A DNA stretch of 64,000 nucleotides from Halobacteriales archaeon QH_7_66_36 (GTDB lineage: Archaea > Halobacteriota > Halobacteria > Halobacteriales > Haloarculaceae), in contig PXQV01000003.1 in the NCBI GenBank assembly GCA_003021175.1, forward strand, positions 62,001-126,000, written 5' to 3'. Shown piece by piece: positions 33,344 to 41,976 of this stretch. Made by a program: the position numbers and the translations under genes. The notes below the pieces were generated by a model. That model did no database searches and was not told where the DNA came from. It saw only the letters and a program-made list of their open reading frames with translations. Position 1 is the stretch's first letter; every line of letters starts with the position of its first letter.

Positions 33344-34120
33344 GTGTGTACCCTCACCTTCGCGTGGCAGCGGTTCGACGAGCATCTCGCCGTCGCGGCG
33401 AACCGCGACGAGTCGCACGCTCGCCCCGCGTCCGGCCCGGCCGTGCGCGGCGACGACCCGCAGGTGTTCACGCCCCGCGACGAGGAGGCGGGCGGCACGT
33501 GGATCGGCTACAACGAGGCGGGGGTGTTCGCCGCAATCACGAACCGGTGGTCGCGCGACGTTACGGACGGCGACCGGTCGCGCGGCCTCCTCGTGCGCGA
33601 GGCGCTGACCTGCCGCGACGCCACGGCCGCGGCCGAGTTCGTCCGCAAAGAACTCGCGGCCCGGACGTACGAGCCGTTCCAACTCGTCGTCGCCGACCGA
33701 CGCCGCGCGCTCGTGTTCGAACACGACGGGACGCTCTCCGTGACCGACCTCGCGCCCGGCGTGTACGTCGTCGGAAACACCGGCTGGTGCGGGGAGCGAG
33801 CCGGCCCGGGCGACGCGAGCGAGCGCCAGCGGACGGAGTCGTTCTTCGTCCCCGGCCACCGACCCGAGCGGGGCCGCCGGCACGCGGCGAACGAGCGCCG
33901 CCTGCTCGACACGCTGCTCGGCGTCTCGGCGGACACCGCCGCGACGTGGCTCGACACCGCCGGCGAACTGCTCGGCGACCACGACTACGGCGTCTGCGTC
34001 CACGGCGACGGGTTCGGCACGAAGTCCGCCTCGCTCGTCCGCCTCGGCGACGAGCGGGCGTGGGCGTTCGCCGACGGGCCGCCTTGTGAGACGGCGTTCG
34101 AGTGGCTGGACGCGCTGTGA
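33344..34120 (+). CDS. TANGO2/NRDE-family protein
   Basis: 258 residues from GTG 33344. The start CTLTFAWQ, then LAVAANRDESHARPA, carries the NRDE motif that names the family and places a Cys at residue 2, as in Ntn-hydrolase-like proteins. GGTWIGYNEAGVFAAITNRW and VYVVGNTGW are the other conserved blocks. The eukaryotic homologue TANGO2 has been linked to haem trafficking and lipid metabolism. The prokaryotic role is unclear. It follows menE after 35 nt and may be co-transcribed. Confidence 0.85.
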   Translation: MCTLTFAWQRFDEHLAVAANRDESHARPASGPAVRGDDPQVFTPRDEEAGGTWIGYNEAGVFAAITNRWSRDVTDGDRSRGLLVREALTCRDATAAAEFVRKELAARTYEPFQLVVADRRRALVFEHDGTLSVTDLAPGVYVVGNTGWCGERAGPGDASERQRTESFFVPGHRPERGRRHAANERRLLDTLLGVSADTAATWLDTAGELLGDHDYGVCVHGDGFGTKSASLVRLGDERAWAFADGPPCETAFEWLDAL

Positions 34121-34189
34121 CAGGTAGCGAGCGGAAGCCCACCCGTTACGAGTGGGTGCGAGCGACAACACGGCCCGGCAGTCTACGCG

Positions 34190-34333
34190 CTACGACCTGT
34201 CTGGATGTTCCACCGTCTCAAGACCCGCCTTAATAATCTCTCGATAGGCTTCTTCGAGGCTCACGTCTTGCTGTTCGGCGTAATCTTTCATGCGCCCGTT
34301 CAGCGTATGCGAAATGTCGATGTTCGGTCGCAT
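34190..34333 (-). CDS. Small RHH-like companion protein of the TnpB element
   Basis: 47 residues, [20 protein letters not shown] and then [27 protein letters not shown] in two runs. One beta-strand (NIDISHT) followed by two helices is the ribbon-helix-helix plan; such tiny proteins are commonly found beside haloarchaeal IS1341-type tnpB genes. It is divergent from tnpB with a 38-nt spacer holding both starts, so it could repress tnpB. Confidence 0.6.
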   Translation of the reverse strand: MRPNIDISHTLNGRMKDYAEQQDVSLEEAYREIIKAGLETVEHPDRS

Positions 34334-34371
34334 CGTTTGTGTCCAAAAGACATTTAGACACAGATACACAA

Positions 34372-35757
34372 ATGTCTATCGTCGTGAGACGAACCAACAC
34401 GTTCGCGGTCAGACCGCTCTCCACCGAGGATGAGCAACTGCTCCGCGAATTGTTGGACGCCTCTGCCAGCCTGTGGAACGAACTCAACTACGAGCGCCGC
34501 CAGCAGTTCTTTGACGGCGACAGCGTCTGGGACACCGCCGACTACCGCAAGCAGTACGTCGGCATCCTCGGCTCCGCCACCGCCCAACAGGTCATCCGCA
34601 AGAACAGCGAGGCGTGGCGGTCGTTCTTCGCCGCCCGCGAGGACGGCGAGGACACCGCTCCACCCGGTTATTGGGGCAACGAGGACGATGGTAGAGCGTT
34701 GCAGACGTACATCCGCAACGACCAGTACACCCTCGTTACCGGCGAGCGCAGTCGCCTTGAAATTCCGGTAGGCCAAGACCTGAAAGCCGAGTACGGGTTT
34801 GGCTACTACGATCGCCTGCGGCTGGAAGTCGCTGGCGACCCGAAGTGAGACGGCGAACAGGGCCGATTGGAGCTGTACTACGACGAGGTGGACGACACGT
34901 TCAGGGCCTTTCAGCCTGTCACCGTGCCCGATTCTCGACAGGATTCACCACTGGCTTCGCACGAAGCCGCGCTGGACATGGGCGCGAACAACCTCGTCGC
35001 CTGTACGACCACGACCGGCCAGCAGTACCTCTACGAAGGACGTGATCTGTTCGCCCGCTTCCGCGAAACGACCGAGAAAATCGCTCACCTGCAATCCAAA
35101 CTCCGCGAGGGACGATACAGCAGTCAACGGATACGGCGACTGTATCGGAAACGAACGCGACGGCGCGACCACGCGCAGGACGCGCTCGTGCGCGACCTCA
35201 TCGAACGACTGTACGACGAGGGTGTGGCCACCGTCTACGTGGGCGACCTTACCGACGTACTCTCGGAACACTGGTCGGCGCGGGTGAACGCGAAAACGCA
35301 CCAGTTCTGGGCGTATCGTGCGTTTATCCACCGGCTCGCCACGACCGCCGAGGAGTACGGCATCACGGTCGAAGTGCGGTCGGAAGCGTACACGACGGTG
35401 GAGTGTCCGATGTGTGGTGAGCGCGAGAACACGAACCGCGACGGCAACGTGTTTCGGTGTCCGTGTGGCTACGAGGGACATGCCGATCTCGACGCCTCGT
35501 GGACGTTCCTCGAACAGCAGGCTGGCGAGACAATCGAAGTCGGGTCGATGGCACGGCCCGTGCGCCTCACGTGGGACGACCACGTTTGGTCGGAGTTATC
35601 ACGCTCTCCCGAGAGGGCAAGTCCCAACGAGGAGCGCACAAACCGGAGTACCCGAGGGGGGGAACGTTGCCTCCATGGATACGGCATAGCCAACATCCTT
35701 ATCGGAGGAATCCCACGGCTTCAGTCGTGGGAGGATGTCAAGGACGGCAGGATTTAA
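34372..35757 (+). pseudogene. tnpB: TnpB RNA-guided nuclease, interrupted by an in-frame stop
   Basis: The protein reads continuously in one frame from ATG 34372 ([16 protein letters not shown]) to the end, except for a TGA at 34846-34848 between LEVAGDPK and [14 protein letters not shown]; a single C-to-T change of an Arg codon would explain it. RuvC parts follow: [11 protein letters not shown] (first Asp), [10 protein letters not shown] (where many TnpBs have Glu, here Gly), zinc finger CPMCGE/CPCG and GHADLDASW (last Asp). A seven-G run near 35656 appears one base too long: with six Gs the frame would end [10 protein letters not shown] at 35689. The 3' half (from 34867) could still be translated alone. 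Confidence 0.75.
35711..35732 (+). terminator. Right-end hairpin of the TnpB element
   Basis: TCCCACG (35711-35717) pairs with CGTGGGA (35726-35732), loop GCTTCAGT. In TnpB systems this structured end contributes to the guide RNA scaffold. The bases immediately downstream (after about 35740) would act as the guide segment. Confidence 0.6.
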
Positions 35758-35776
35758 CCGCGCCACCCGTTCAGGG

Positions 35777-36121
35777 ATGGGTATGGCCGAAGACCTCACC
35801 GACGACGAGGAGCGCGGGCTCGAACTCATCACCCGTGAGGGGGGCATCCACCAGAGCGACTTCTGGAAGGAACTGGACGTGAGTTCCCGGAAGGGGAGCC
35901 GCATCGTCGAGTCGCTGGAGGAGAAGGGGTACGTCGAGCGCGAAGACACCGTCTACGAGGGCCACAACACCTACCTGATCGAACCCGTTCTCGACCCTGC
36001 TGATCTCGACTTCTCGATGCTGATGGCTGGCGACATGCTCTCGCCGTTCGTCGGCGACGAGGAGATCGACGCCAACTCCGATAAGTTCAGTCAGTGGATA
36101 ATGAGTCTCGCCTACCAGTAG
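35777..36121 (+). CDS. Winged-helix transcriptional regulator
   Basis: 114 residues from ATG 35777 (MGMAEDLTDDEERGLELI; a second ATG at 35783 is equally good). EGGIHQSDFWKELDVSSRKGSRIVESLEEKGYVEREDTVYEG is a MarR/Lrp-like winged helix with the recognition helix at SSRKGSRIVESL. The C-terminal part (LDFSMLMAGDMLSPFVG) is a small partner domain. No ligand domain. It starts 20 nt after the TnpB frame; the promoter lies within the element's right flank. Targets unknown; the nearest candidates are the fatty-acid genes on the other strand. Confidence 0.75.
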   Translation: MGMAEDLTDDEERGLELITREGGIHQSDFWKELDVSSRKGSRIVESLEEKGYVEREDTVYEGHNTYLIEPVLDPADLDFSMLMAGDMLSPFVGDEEIDANSDKFSQWIMSLAYQ

Positions 36122-36571
36122 TCACTCCAGCAGCGAGATCGTCTCACAGGCAATGGCGACGGTGCCGTCCTGTTTTACGACCTCCAACCCGTAGCGAACG
36201 GTGCCCGTCCCCGCGCTGTCGGGTTTCCGCTCCGTCTCCACCACCTCCGTCTCGACGTGGATGCGGTCGCTGATGAACACCGGCGCGCGGAACCGGAGTT
36301 CGTCGATGCCGTAGAAGGCGACGACCGCCGCTCGCTCCTCGGGCGACCGGTTCTGCCACAGCAGCCCGGTCGCGACCGAGAGCACCAACATCCCGTGTGC
36401 GATGCGCTCGCCGAACGCCGAGTCGGCCATCCGCACGTCGTCCGTGTGGAGGTGGTTGAAGTCGCCGGAGACGCCGGCGAAGTTGACCACGTCCGCCTCG
36501 GTGATGGTGCGACCGCCGGTCTCGTCGGTCGCCCCCTCCTCGACCGTCTCGAAGTACGAGTCGTCGCTCAC
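36122..36571 (-). CDS. MaoC-like dehydratase
   Basis: 149 residues, hot-dog fold. The hydratase motif SGDFNHLHTDDVRMADSAF (about 35-53) keeps the catalytic Asp and His, followed by RIAHGMLVLSVATGLL. The last gene of a minus-strand operon with a thioesterase and a fused HADH/ECH, overlapping the thioesterase by 4 nt. It probably handles an enoyl-CoA in fatty-acid or PHA metabolism. Confidence 0.87.
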   Translation of the reverse strand: MSDDSYFETVEEGATDETGGRTITEADVVNFAGVSGDFNHLHTDDVRMADSAFGERIAHGMLVLSVATGLLWQNRSPEERAAVVAFYGIDELRFRAPVFISDRIHVETEVVETERKPDSAGTGTVRYGLEVVKQDGTVAIACETISLLE

Positions 36572-37044
36572 CTGGACCCCTCCGTGGTCTCCTCGGCCGG
36601 GTGTCGGTCGTTCTCGGCGTCCCGAAACAGCCGGTAGGTCGCGCCGCCGGTGGCGACCACCTTCGGCTCGCCGTCGTGGACGGTTGTCGCCTCACACTCG
36701 GTGACGCCCATCGTCGTTCCGGCGCGGACGACCTCTGCCTCGACCCGCACGTCGCCCGTCGCGGGCCGGACGAACCGCGTGTTGAGGTCCGTCGTCGTCA
36801 ACGTCGCCTCCGTCGGCGAGTCGAACGTGGTTCGGAGCGCGAATCCGGCCGCCGTGTCGATGATCGTGGCGGTGATCCCGCCGTGAACCGTGCCGGACGC
36901 GATGTTGGCGAACTTCTCGTCGAACGGTAGTTCGAGGACGACGCGGCCCTGCTCCATCTCGACGGCAGACACGTCGAGCCACGAGAGCAGGTCGTGTCGC
37001 TCCAGTTCCGCCGCCAGTCGCTCGCGATGGGCGTCCGCGCTCAT
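36568..37044 (-). CDS. PaaI-family hot-dog thioesterase
   Basis: 158 residues from ATG 37044. Key features are VEMEQGRVVLELPFDEKFANIASGTVHGG: the GTVHGG loop with the preceding Asn-Ile carries the catalytic region of PaaI/Acot13 proteins, then ATIIDTAAGFAL. It hydrolyses acyl-CoA or aryl-CoA thioesters. The start overlaps the upstream stop by 4 nt and its own stop overlaps the MaoC start by 4 nt: a tightly coupled three-gene operon. Confidence 0.87.
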   Translation of the reverse strand: MSADAHRERLAAELERHDLLSWLDVSAVEMEQGRVVLELPFDEKFANIASGTVHGGITATIIDTAAGFALRTTFDSPTEATLTTTDLNTRFVRPATGDVRVEAEVVRAGTTMGVTECEATTVHDGEPKVVATGGATYRLFRDAENDRHPAEETTEGSR

Positions 37045-38905
37045 CGCCCCTCGAACTCGGGCTCGCGGTCCTCCATGAACGCCGCGGCGCCCTCCTCCAT
37101 GTCCTCGGTGCCAAGTAGATGCCCGAACGCCTGCGCCTCCATTTCGAGACCGGCGTCCAGATCCTGATCGCGTCCGCGGTTCATCACGCGCTTGGCCTTC
37201 CGGAGCGCGACCGGCGGCCCACTGATGAGGTCGTCGAGGAACGCCTCGACCGTCGCCTCGAACTCTGCTTCGGGGACGGCGCGGTTGATCAGCCCCCACG
37301 ACTCGGCGCGCTCGGCGTCGATCCGGTTGCCGCGGAAGACGAGTTCCTTCGCCCGGGCCTCCGACAGCATCCGGATCGCGCGCTGCGTGCCGCCGCCACC
37401 CGGCAACAGTCCCAGATCGATCTCCGGGAAACCGAACTCGGAACTCTCCGTCGCGATGCGGAGGTCACAGGCGAGCGCGAGTTCGTGCCCGCCGCCGAGA
37501 CAGAAGCCGTCGATCTTCGCCAGCGTCGGTCGCGGGTACTCGTCGACGGCCCTGAAGAACTCCGTCGGCTCGTTCTCGTGGGGTTCGATGCCGGAGAATC
37601 CGGTAATGTCAGCCCCTGCGGAGAAGGCGCGGTCGCCTGCTCCCTCGAAGGTGACTGCGCGCACCTCGTCGGTGTCGACCGCGTCGAGCAGGTGGACGAC
37701 CTCGTCCATGAGGTCCTCGTTCAGCGCGTTCAGCCGCTCCGGGCGGTCGAGCGTGACCGCGAGCAGGCCGTCCTCGGACAGGTCGTACTCGATGGCCGAG
37801 TAGTGGCGCTCGCCGTCGCTCCCGTAGTCGTAGAAGCCCTGTCCGGCGTCCTCGCCGGTGTGGCCTGCCGCCACCAGTTCACGGAGGTGCTCGGACGGTT
37901 CGTACCGCTCGTGGTCGTACTCCTCGTACAGCGTTTCGAGTTTTTCTAAGATCGTGTCGAGACCGGTCTTGTCGGCACGGCGGCACGGTCCCTCGGGAAA
38001 GCCCGCGCCGAGCTTCATGCCCGTGTCGATGGCGTCAGCGGTCGCAACCTCGTCGCCGATGAGCTTCGCCGCCTCGTTGACGATGCGCGACTCGATGCGG
38101 AGGGTGTCGACGCCCTCGCCCTGTCCCGCCTCGTAGGTGGTGCCCTCCCCGTCCTCGTACTCGTAGTAGCCCTTCCCGGTCTTCCGACCCAACTCCTCGG
38201 CTTCGACCTGCGCCTCGACGACCGGCGGCACGTCCTTGCCGGCCTCCTTGCGCACGTGGTAGCCGATGTCGATGCCGGTGAGATCCCCGAGTTCGAAGGG
38301 GCCCATCGGGTAGCCGCGCCGGTGGACCATCGCGGCGTCGACCGCCTCGATGGTGGCGGCGTCCTCCGACACCATCCAGCCCGCCTCGTCGCCGAACGGG
38401 CCGAGCACGCTGTTGACGACGAAGCCGTTCACGTCCTTTCGGACGTAGATGGGCGTCTTGTCGATGGCCTCGACGAACTCGTAGGCGGCCGTCGCCGTCT
38501 CGTCGCTCGTCTCGTCGCCGTAGATGACCTCGACGAGGTCCATCTTCACCGGGGGATTGAAGAAGTGCATCCCGACGACCTGATCCGGGCGGTCGGTCAC
38601 GGCCGCGATGTCGGTGATCGACAGCGAGGAGGTGTTCGACGCGAGAATCGCCTCGTCCGGCGTGTAGGCGTCGAGGTCGGTGAAGATGTCCTTCTTGATC
38701 TCCATCTTCTCCGGGGCGGCCTCAATGACGAGGTCGGTGTCCGCGACGGCGGCTTCGAGGTCGACCTCGGTGTCGATGCGGTCGAGTATCGCCTCGGGCG
38801 ACTCGTCGAGTCGGTTCTTCTCCGCGAGCTTCTCGACGGACCACTCGATGGACCCATGTTCCCCGCGCCGAGCACCGCGATCCGAGAGATATCATCGACG
38901 TTCAT
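37041..38905 (-). pseudogene. Fused 3-hydroxyacyl-CoA dehydrogenase/enoyl-CoA hydratase, frameshifted with N-terminal deletion
   Basis: The ATG at 38905 gives MNVDDISRIAVLGAGNMG, the Rossmann dinucleotide-binding start, but the next codons shift frame. The protein resumes in another frame as IEWSVEKLAEKNRLDESPEA, and is then intact to 37041: IEAAPEKMEIKKDIF, SNTSSLSITDIA, HFFNPPVKMDLVEV (HADH), then the crotonase domain from about codon 300 (ALNEDLMDEVVHLLD, FSAGADITGF, GGGHELALACDLRIA). Against the family about 30 residues after GAGNMG (the rest of the nucleotide-binding helix) are missing. The dehydrogenase should be dead; the hydratase could survive from an internal start. If this is an assembly error, both activities act in beta-oxidation. 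Confidence 0.75.
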
Positions 38906-39100
38906 ACGGGCGCACTTGACGCTCCCCGCGTCTTAATTCCACTGCCCTCCGTTTAGCGATGTTAGTTTTCGGACCGAATTCACCTATCGGCGTAAACGCG
39001 TCGCCGCGTTCGTCCGGTGGTTGTATCTCTCGTCGATGTCGCCGGTTCGCGGTGCGCTCCCGTTCGTAAGCTACTTGCGCGCCCCTCACCGTGTCAGAAT

Positions 39101-39385
39101 ATGGACTTACGCGTCATCACGAACGAGCGAACGGAACTCGAAATCGAGATCGCCGGCGAGGATCACACGTTCATGAACGTACTCAAGAGCGCGCTGCTGG
39201 AGACGGACGGCGTCGTCGCCGCGACGTACGACATGAACCCCGAGCAGTCCGGCGGCCAGACGGAGCCGATCCTCTCCATCAAGACGGAGGAGGGAACCGC
39301 CCCGCTCGACGCGCTCGAAGTCGCCGCCGACGAGGTTCAGGAGCAGTCCGACGCCTTCCACAGCGCGTTCGAAGCGGCCGCCTGA
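39101..39385 (+). CDS. rpo11: DNA-directed RNA polymerase subunit L (Rpo11)
   Basis: 94 residues from ATG 39101 ([20 protein letters not shown]). Rpo11 pairs with Rpo3 in the assembly platform, like eukaryotic RPB11 and the bacterial alpha N-terminal domain. [25 protein letters not shown] is the conserved alpha-motif helix. An open frame extends upstream to 39017 but lacks conservation; the TATA-like region at 39068-39078 supports the chosen start. Confidence 0.93.
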   Translation: MDLRVITNERTELEIEIAGEDHTFMNVLKSALLETDGVVAATYDMNPEQSGGQTEPILSIKTEEGTAPLDALEVAADEVQEQSDAFHSAFEAAA

Positions 39386-40067
39386 CCGACGACGCTCTCT
39401 TTCTCCCTGTTCTCGCGTCACGCAGTTGTCAACGTCGAAGTCGCAACTGGACAGAGCGACGCGGCGACAGTCGAAACCGCATCGGGCCGGTCACCGGCGC
39501 GGGGCGGACGCAGTCGGATCCCGGGCGTGCTCGGGTTCCAGCCGTGACCGCCTCTCGTGGTCGGTCGAGACGGCCATCGCGGCGTAGACGCCCTGCCAGC
39601 CGGCACTCGGGGCGTCGTCAGCCACGGCGACACCTCCCGAAGTCAGTCACCGTCGGTGACGCCGGGGCGATATGAGGGATGCGAGTAACGCGGAACTCAC
39701 ACCGCGAGTCGTGTGGGAGAGCGGGTCGTTTCATAGGTGCTCTCGTCACGCGCCGTGTGGCGCTGTGAACATCCACAGTAGATGGCTCGCTAACAAAAAG
39801 GCGAGCCGAGTCCGGAGTGAAAGTGAAACTAACGGCAGACGAATCGGTCCGATACTGCTGTGCTCGGCAGCGAAAACCCAGCCTCGTTCAGTTTCACCCG
39901 AGCGTGGTGAACGTGGTTTACAGCCGCACGGGGACGCCGCGCTCGTCCAAGTACCGCTGCACCTTTTTCCGGTTCGGGGTCGCTGCGCGACCCGCTCCCC
40001 GCAAAAATCTGCAACAAAAACGGCCGGCCGCTCGCTTCACTCGCGCCCGGAACTGCCTGCGCTTCAG
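39386..40067. other. Long intergenic region with a hisF 3'-end remnant
   Basis: 682 bases. Contents: a hairpin GGCTCGC/GCGAGCC at 39784-39807 (possible rpo11-side terminator); an 8-bp inverted repeat GTGAAACT/AGTTTCAC (39823-39830, 39890-39897); the 42-nt copy of the hisF end (39918-39959); and a 7-bp hairpin with TGC loop at 39977-39993. A GTG-initiated 44-codon frame on the minus strand near 39494-39628 (VADDAPSAGWQGVY...) is possible but unsupported. No larger gene. Confidence 0.5.
39918..39959 (-). repeat. Remnant duplicate of the hisF 3' end
   Basis: On the minus strand this reads [13 protein letters not shown] and a TAA stop. The genuine hisF end, 150 nt away at 40068-40109, reads [13 protein letters not shown] and TAG. 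38 of 42 bases match, and three of the four differences are silent or in the stop codon. This suggests a tail from a diverged homologous allele left by recombination, not a fresh duplication. Confidence 0.7.
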
Positions 40068-40883
40068 CTACAACCGCACGGGAACGCCGCGCTCGTCCAA
40101 GTACCGCTTGGTCTCGTCAATGCCGAACTCGTCGAAGTGGAAGATAGAGGCCGCGAGGCCGGCATCGGCATCCGCCTCGGTGAACACCTCGTGCATGTCC
40201 TCGGGATCGCCACAACCGGATGAGGCGATGACGGGCGTAGAGACGCTCTCGCAGACGGCCGACGTGAGCGGAACGTCGTAGCCGTCCTTCGTCCCGTCGG
40301 CGTCGATGCTGTTGACGAACAGTTCGCCCGCGCCGCGCTCCTCTGCCTCGCGTGCCCACTCGACCACGTCCAGATCGGTGCCCTCGCGACCACCCTTAAT
40401 CGTGCACTCGAACCAGCAGGACTCGCCGTCCACCTCCGCGTAGTGTTCGCCCTGTTCGTCGTAGCGGCGTCGGGCGTCGACCGAGATGACGATACACTGC
40501 GAGCCGAACGCTCGCGCGCCCTCGTTCACCAGCTCCGGGTTCGCGATGGCCCCGGAGTTGATCGACACCTTGTCCGCGCCGGCTCGGAGCGTCTCTTTGA
40601 TGTCGTCGCGAGTGCGGATGCCGCCGCCGACGGTCAGCGGGATGAACACCTCGTCCGCGACGGAGCGCACGGTGTCGAGCATCGTTTCGCGGCCCTCGGC
40701 CGAGGCGGTGATGTCGAGAAAGACGAACTCGTCGGCCCCCGCCTCGTTGTACTTGCGCGCCATCTCCACCGGGTCGCCGGTGTACTCCAGATCCTCGAAG
40801 TTAACCCCGGTGAAGACGGCCGCGTCCCCGTCCTCGTCGATGTCCACGTCGATACAGGGGATGATCCGCTTCGTTAACGGCAT
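40068..40883 (-). CDS. hisF: Imidazole glycerol phosphate synthase, cyclase subunit
   Basis: 271 residues, (beta-alpha)8 barrel. It opens [18 protein letters not shown] (catalytic Asp about residue 11) and has the second catalytic Asp in [13 protein letters not shown], with phosphate loops [10 protein letters not shown] and [14 protein letters not shown]. It closes PRFAR to imidazole glycerol phosphate and AICAR using ammonia from HisH, in histidine synthesis; hisH is not adjacent. A relic of another hisF tail lies downstream. Confidence 0.95.
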   Translation of the reverse strand: MPLTKRIIPCIDVDIDEDGDAAVFTGVNFEDLEYTGDPVEMARKYNEAGADEFVFLDITASAEGRETMLDTVRSVADEVFIPLTVGGGIRTRDDIKETLRAGADKVSINSGAIANPELVNEGARAFGSQCIVISVDARRRYDEQGEHYAEVDGESCWFECTIKGGREGTDLDVVEWAREAEERGAGELFVNSIDADGTKDGYDVPLTSAVCESVSTPVIASSGCGDPEDMHEVFTEADADAGLAASIFHFDEFGIDETKRYLDERGVPVRL

Positions 40884-40940
40884 GTGATACGAGCGGGTAG
40901 CGTCCGCGTCCTCAAAAGGGGTCCGAACGCGGGAGACGCC

Positions 40941-41684
40941 TCACGCGAGCAGTCCGGGGACGACGCCCGCGAGCAGGTCGACCGCGAAAATAAGCACCAG
41001 TCCGGACGCGACCACCTGCGCGATTGCGTGTACGCGTTCACCCTTGGCCTTCGATACTCGGAACAGTGACCCGGCTCCGCCGCCGACGACAGCCATCGTC
41101 GCGACGATGGCCGCCGTGTACGCGGCGACGATACCGACCACGAGCGGGTCGCTGCGCTCGCTCACCGTCACGGAGACGAACGCGAGCATGGACACCGGCG
41201 GCGAGAGGGTGAACAGCGCCCCGACCGTTCCGATCTTGAGATACTCGACGACGCGGTGGCCGTGTTCGTGCTCGTCGCGGTTGTGGACGCTCGACCGAAT
41301 CGAGACCGGCAGGTGGACGTGGTAGTGTGCGTGCGAGCCGTCGCCGTGGTCGTGTTCGTGCTTGTGCGTCAGCTTCCGCGTGCCAGTGACACCGAGATAG
41401 AGGCTCAACAGCGACAGGACGACGCCGGCGAACAGCACGCCGAACTGCTCGAACGCCGGCGGAAACGAGGTCGTGCCGAGCAGGACGTACGCGAGCGCGA
41501 TCCAGCACACCACGAGAATCGCGTGGCCCGCGGCGAAACAGCCGCCGACGAGCGCCGAGAGCTTCGGATCGGCGGCCTCGTGGGTGAGCGCCGCGATACC
41601 GGCCACGTGGTCCGGTTCGATCCCGTGTGTGATCCCCAGCACCCCGGCTGTGAGGAGTGCCCCGGCCCCGACGGTCAGCTCCAT
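40941..41684 (-). CDS. NiCoT/RcnA-like nickel-cobalt transporter
   Basis: 247 residues from ATG 41684 (MELTVGAGALLTAG), with a TATA-like CTTTAGA about 26 nt upstream; a GTG at 41702 is possible. Six to seven TM helices. HGIEPDHVAG (about 19-28) is the HX4DH metal signature of NiCoT permeases. A cytoplasmic or outer loop HKHEHDHGDGSHAHYHVH (about 109-126) and HNRDEHEHGHR are His-rich, as in RcnA exporters. Direction of transport (uptake or efflux) cannot be told. Confidence 0.75.
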   Translation of the reverse strand: MELTVGAGALLTAGVLGITHGIEPDHVAGIAALTHEAADPKLSALVGGCFAAGHAILVVCWIALAYVLLGTTSFPPAFEQFGVLFAGVVLSLLSLYLGVTGTRKLTHKHEHDHGDGSHAHYHVHLPVSIRSSVHNRDEHEHGHRVVEYLKIGTVGALFTLSPPVSMLAFVSVTVSERSDPLVVGIVAAYTAAIVATMAVVGGGAGSLFRVSKAKGERVHAIAQVVASGLVLIFAVDLLAGVVPGLLA

Positions 41685-41787
41685 GGGTAGTCGGAACGCC
41701 ACCCGGTCTAAAGTACTGTGTCTTCAGCGCCGCGAACCCTCCCCCGGGATCACGGTTTACAAGTAGCAGGCCACGCGAGGGCCGGGT

Positions 41788-41946
41788 ATGACCGACGACG
41801 ATCACGCACACGAGGAGAGCGACCACGACATCGAGCGGACGACTGCTCCCCAAGCCCCCTACGCCGGTCGGCATGTAGCCATCGGCACGGCAGTCGCGCT
41901 CGTCGGCCTGCTCGTCGTCTTCGGCGTGCCGCTGTTGCTCGCGTAG
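41788..41946 (+). CDS. Small single-pass membrane protein with His/Asp-rich head
   Basis: 52 residues: MTDDDHAHEESDHDIERTTA, then a TM helix VAIGTAVALVGLLVVFGVPL and LLA. It belongs to a tiny haloarchaeal family I recall as DUF7550-like. The His/Asp-rich head could bind a divalent metal, suggestive next to a nickel-type transporter, but such heads are common in haloarchaeal membrane peptides. It is divergent from the transporter gene. Confidence 0.65.
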   Translation: MTDDDHAHEESDHDIERTTAPQAPYAGRHVAIGTAVALVGLLVVFGVPLLLA

Positions 41947-41976
41947 ATTCAACATCTCCCGCCGCGTGGCTTCGGC

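Larger units (their letters stand above)
34190..35745 (+). mobile_element. IS200/IS605-superfamily element, TnpB-only (IS1341 type)
   Basis: It consists of the divergent RHH-like gene, a TnpB reading frame and a right-end hairpin. No TnpA transposase is present, so mobility would depend on one in trans. The right end TCCCACGGCTTCAGTCGTGGGA (35711-35732, read in two arms of 7 bp) followed by GGATGTCA is the typical haloarchaeal terminus that also forms the 3' part of the guide (omega/re) RNA. The left boundary is not determined; 34190 is a minimum. Confidence 0.7.

Noticed and set aside
34339..34371. TnpB start at 34339
   Set aside because: The 11 extra residues overlap the spacer and the divergent small gene's promoter. 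The ATG at 34372 gives the usual TnpB beginning.
39494..39628. GTG-initiated 44-codon minus-strand frame (VADDAPSAGWQGVY...)
   Set aside because: Plausible composition, but no promoter, no recognisable family and no coupling to a neighbour. Mentioned only in the intergenic entry.
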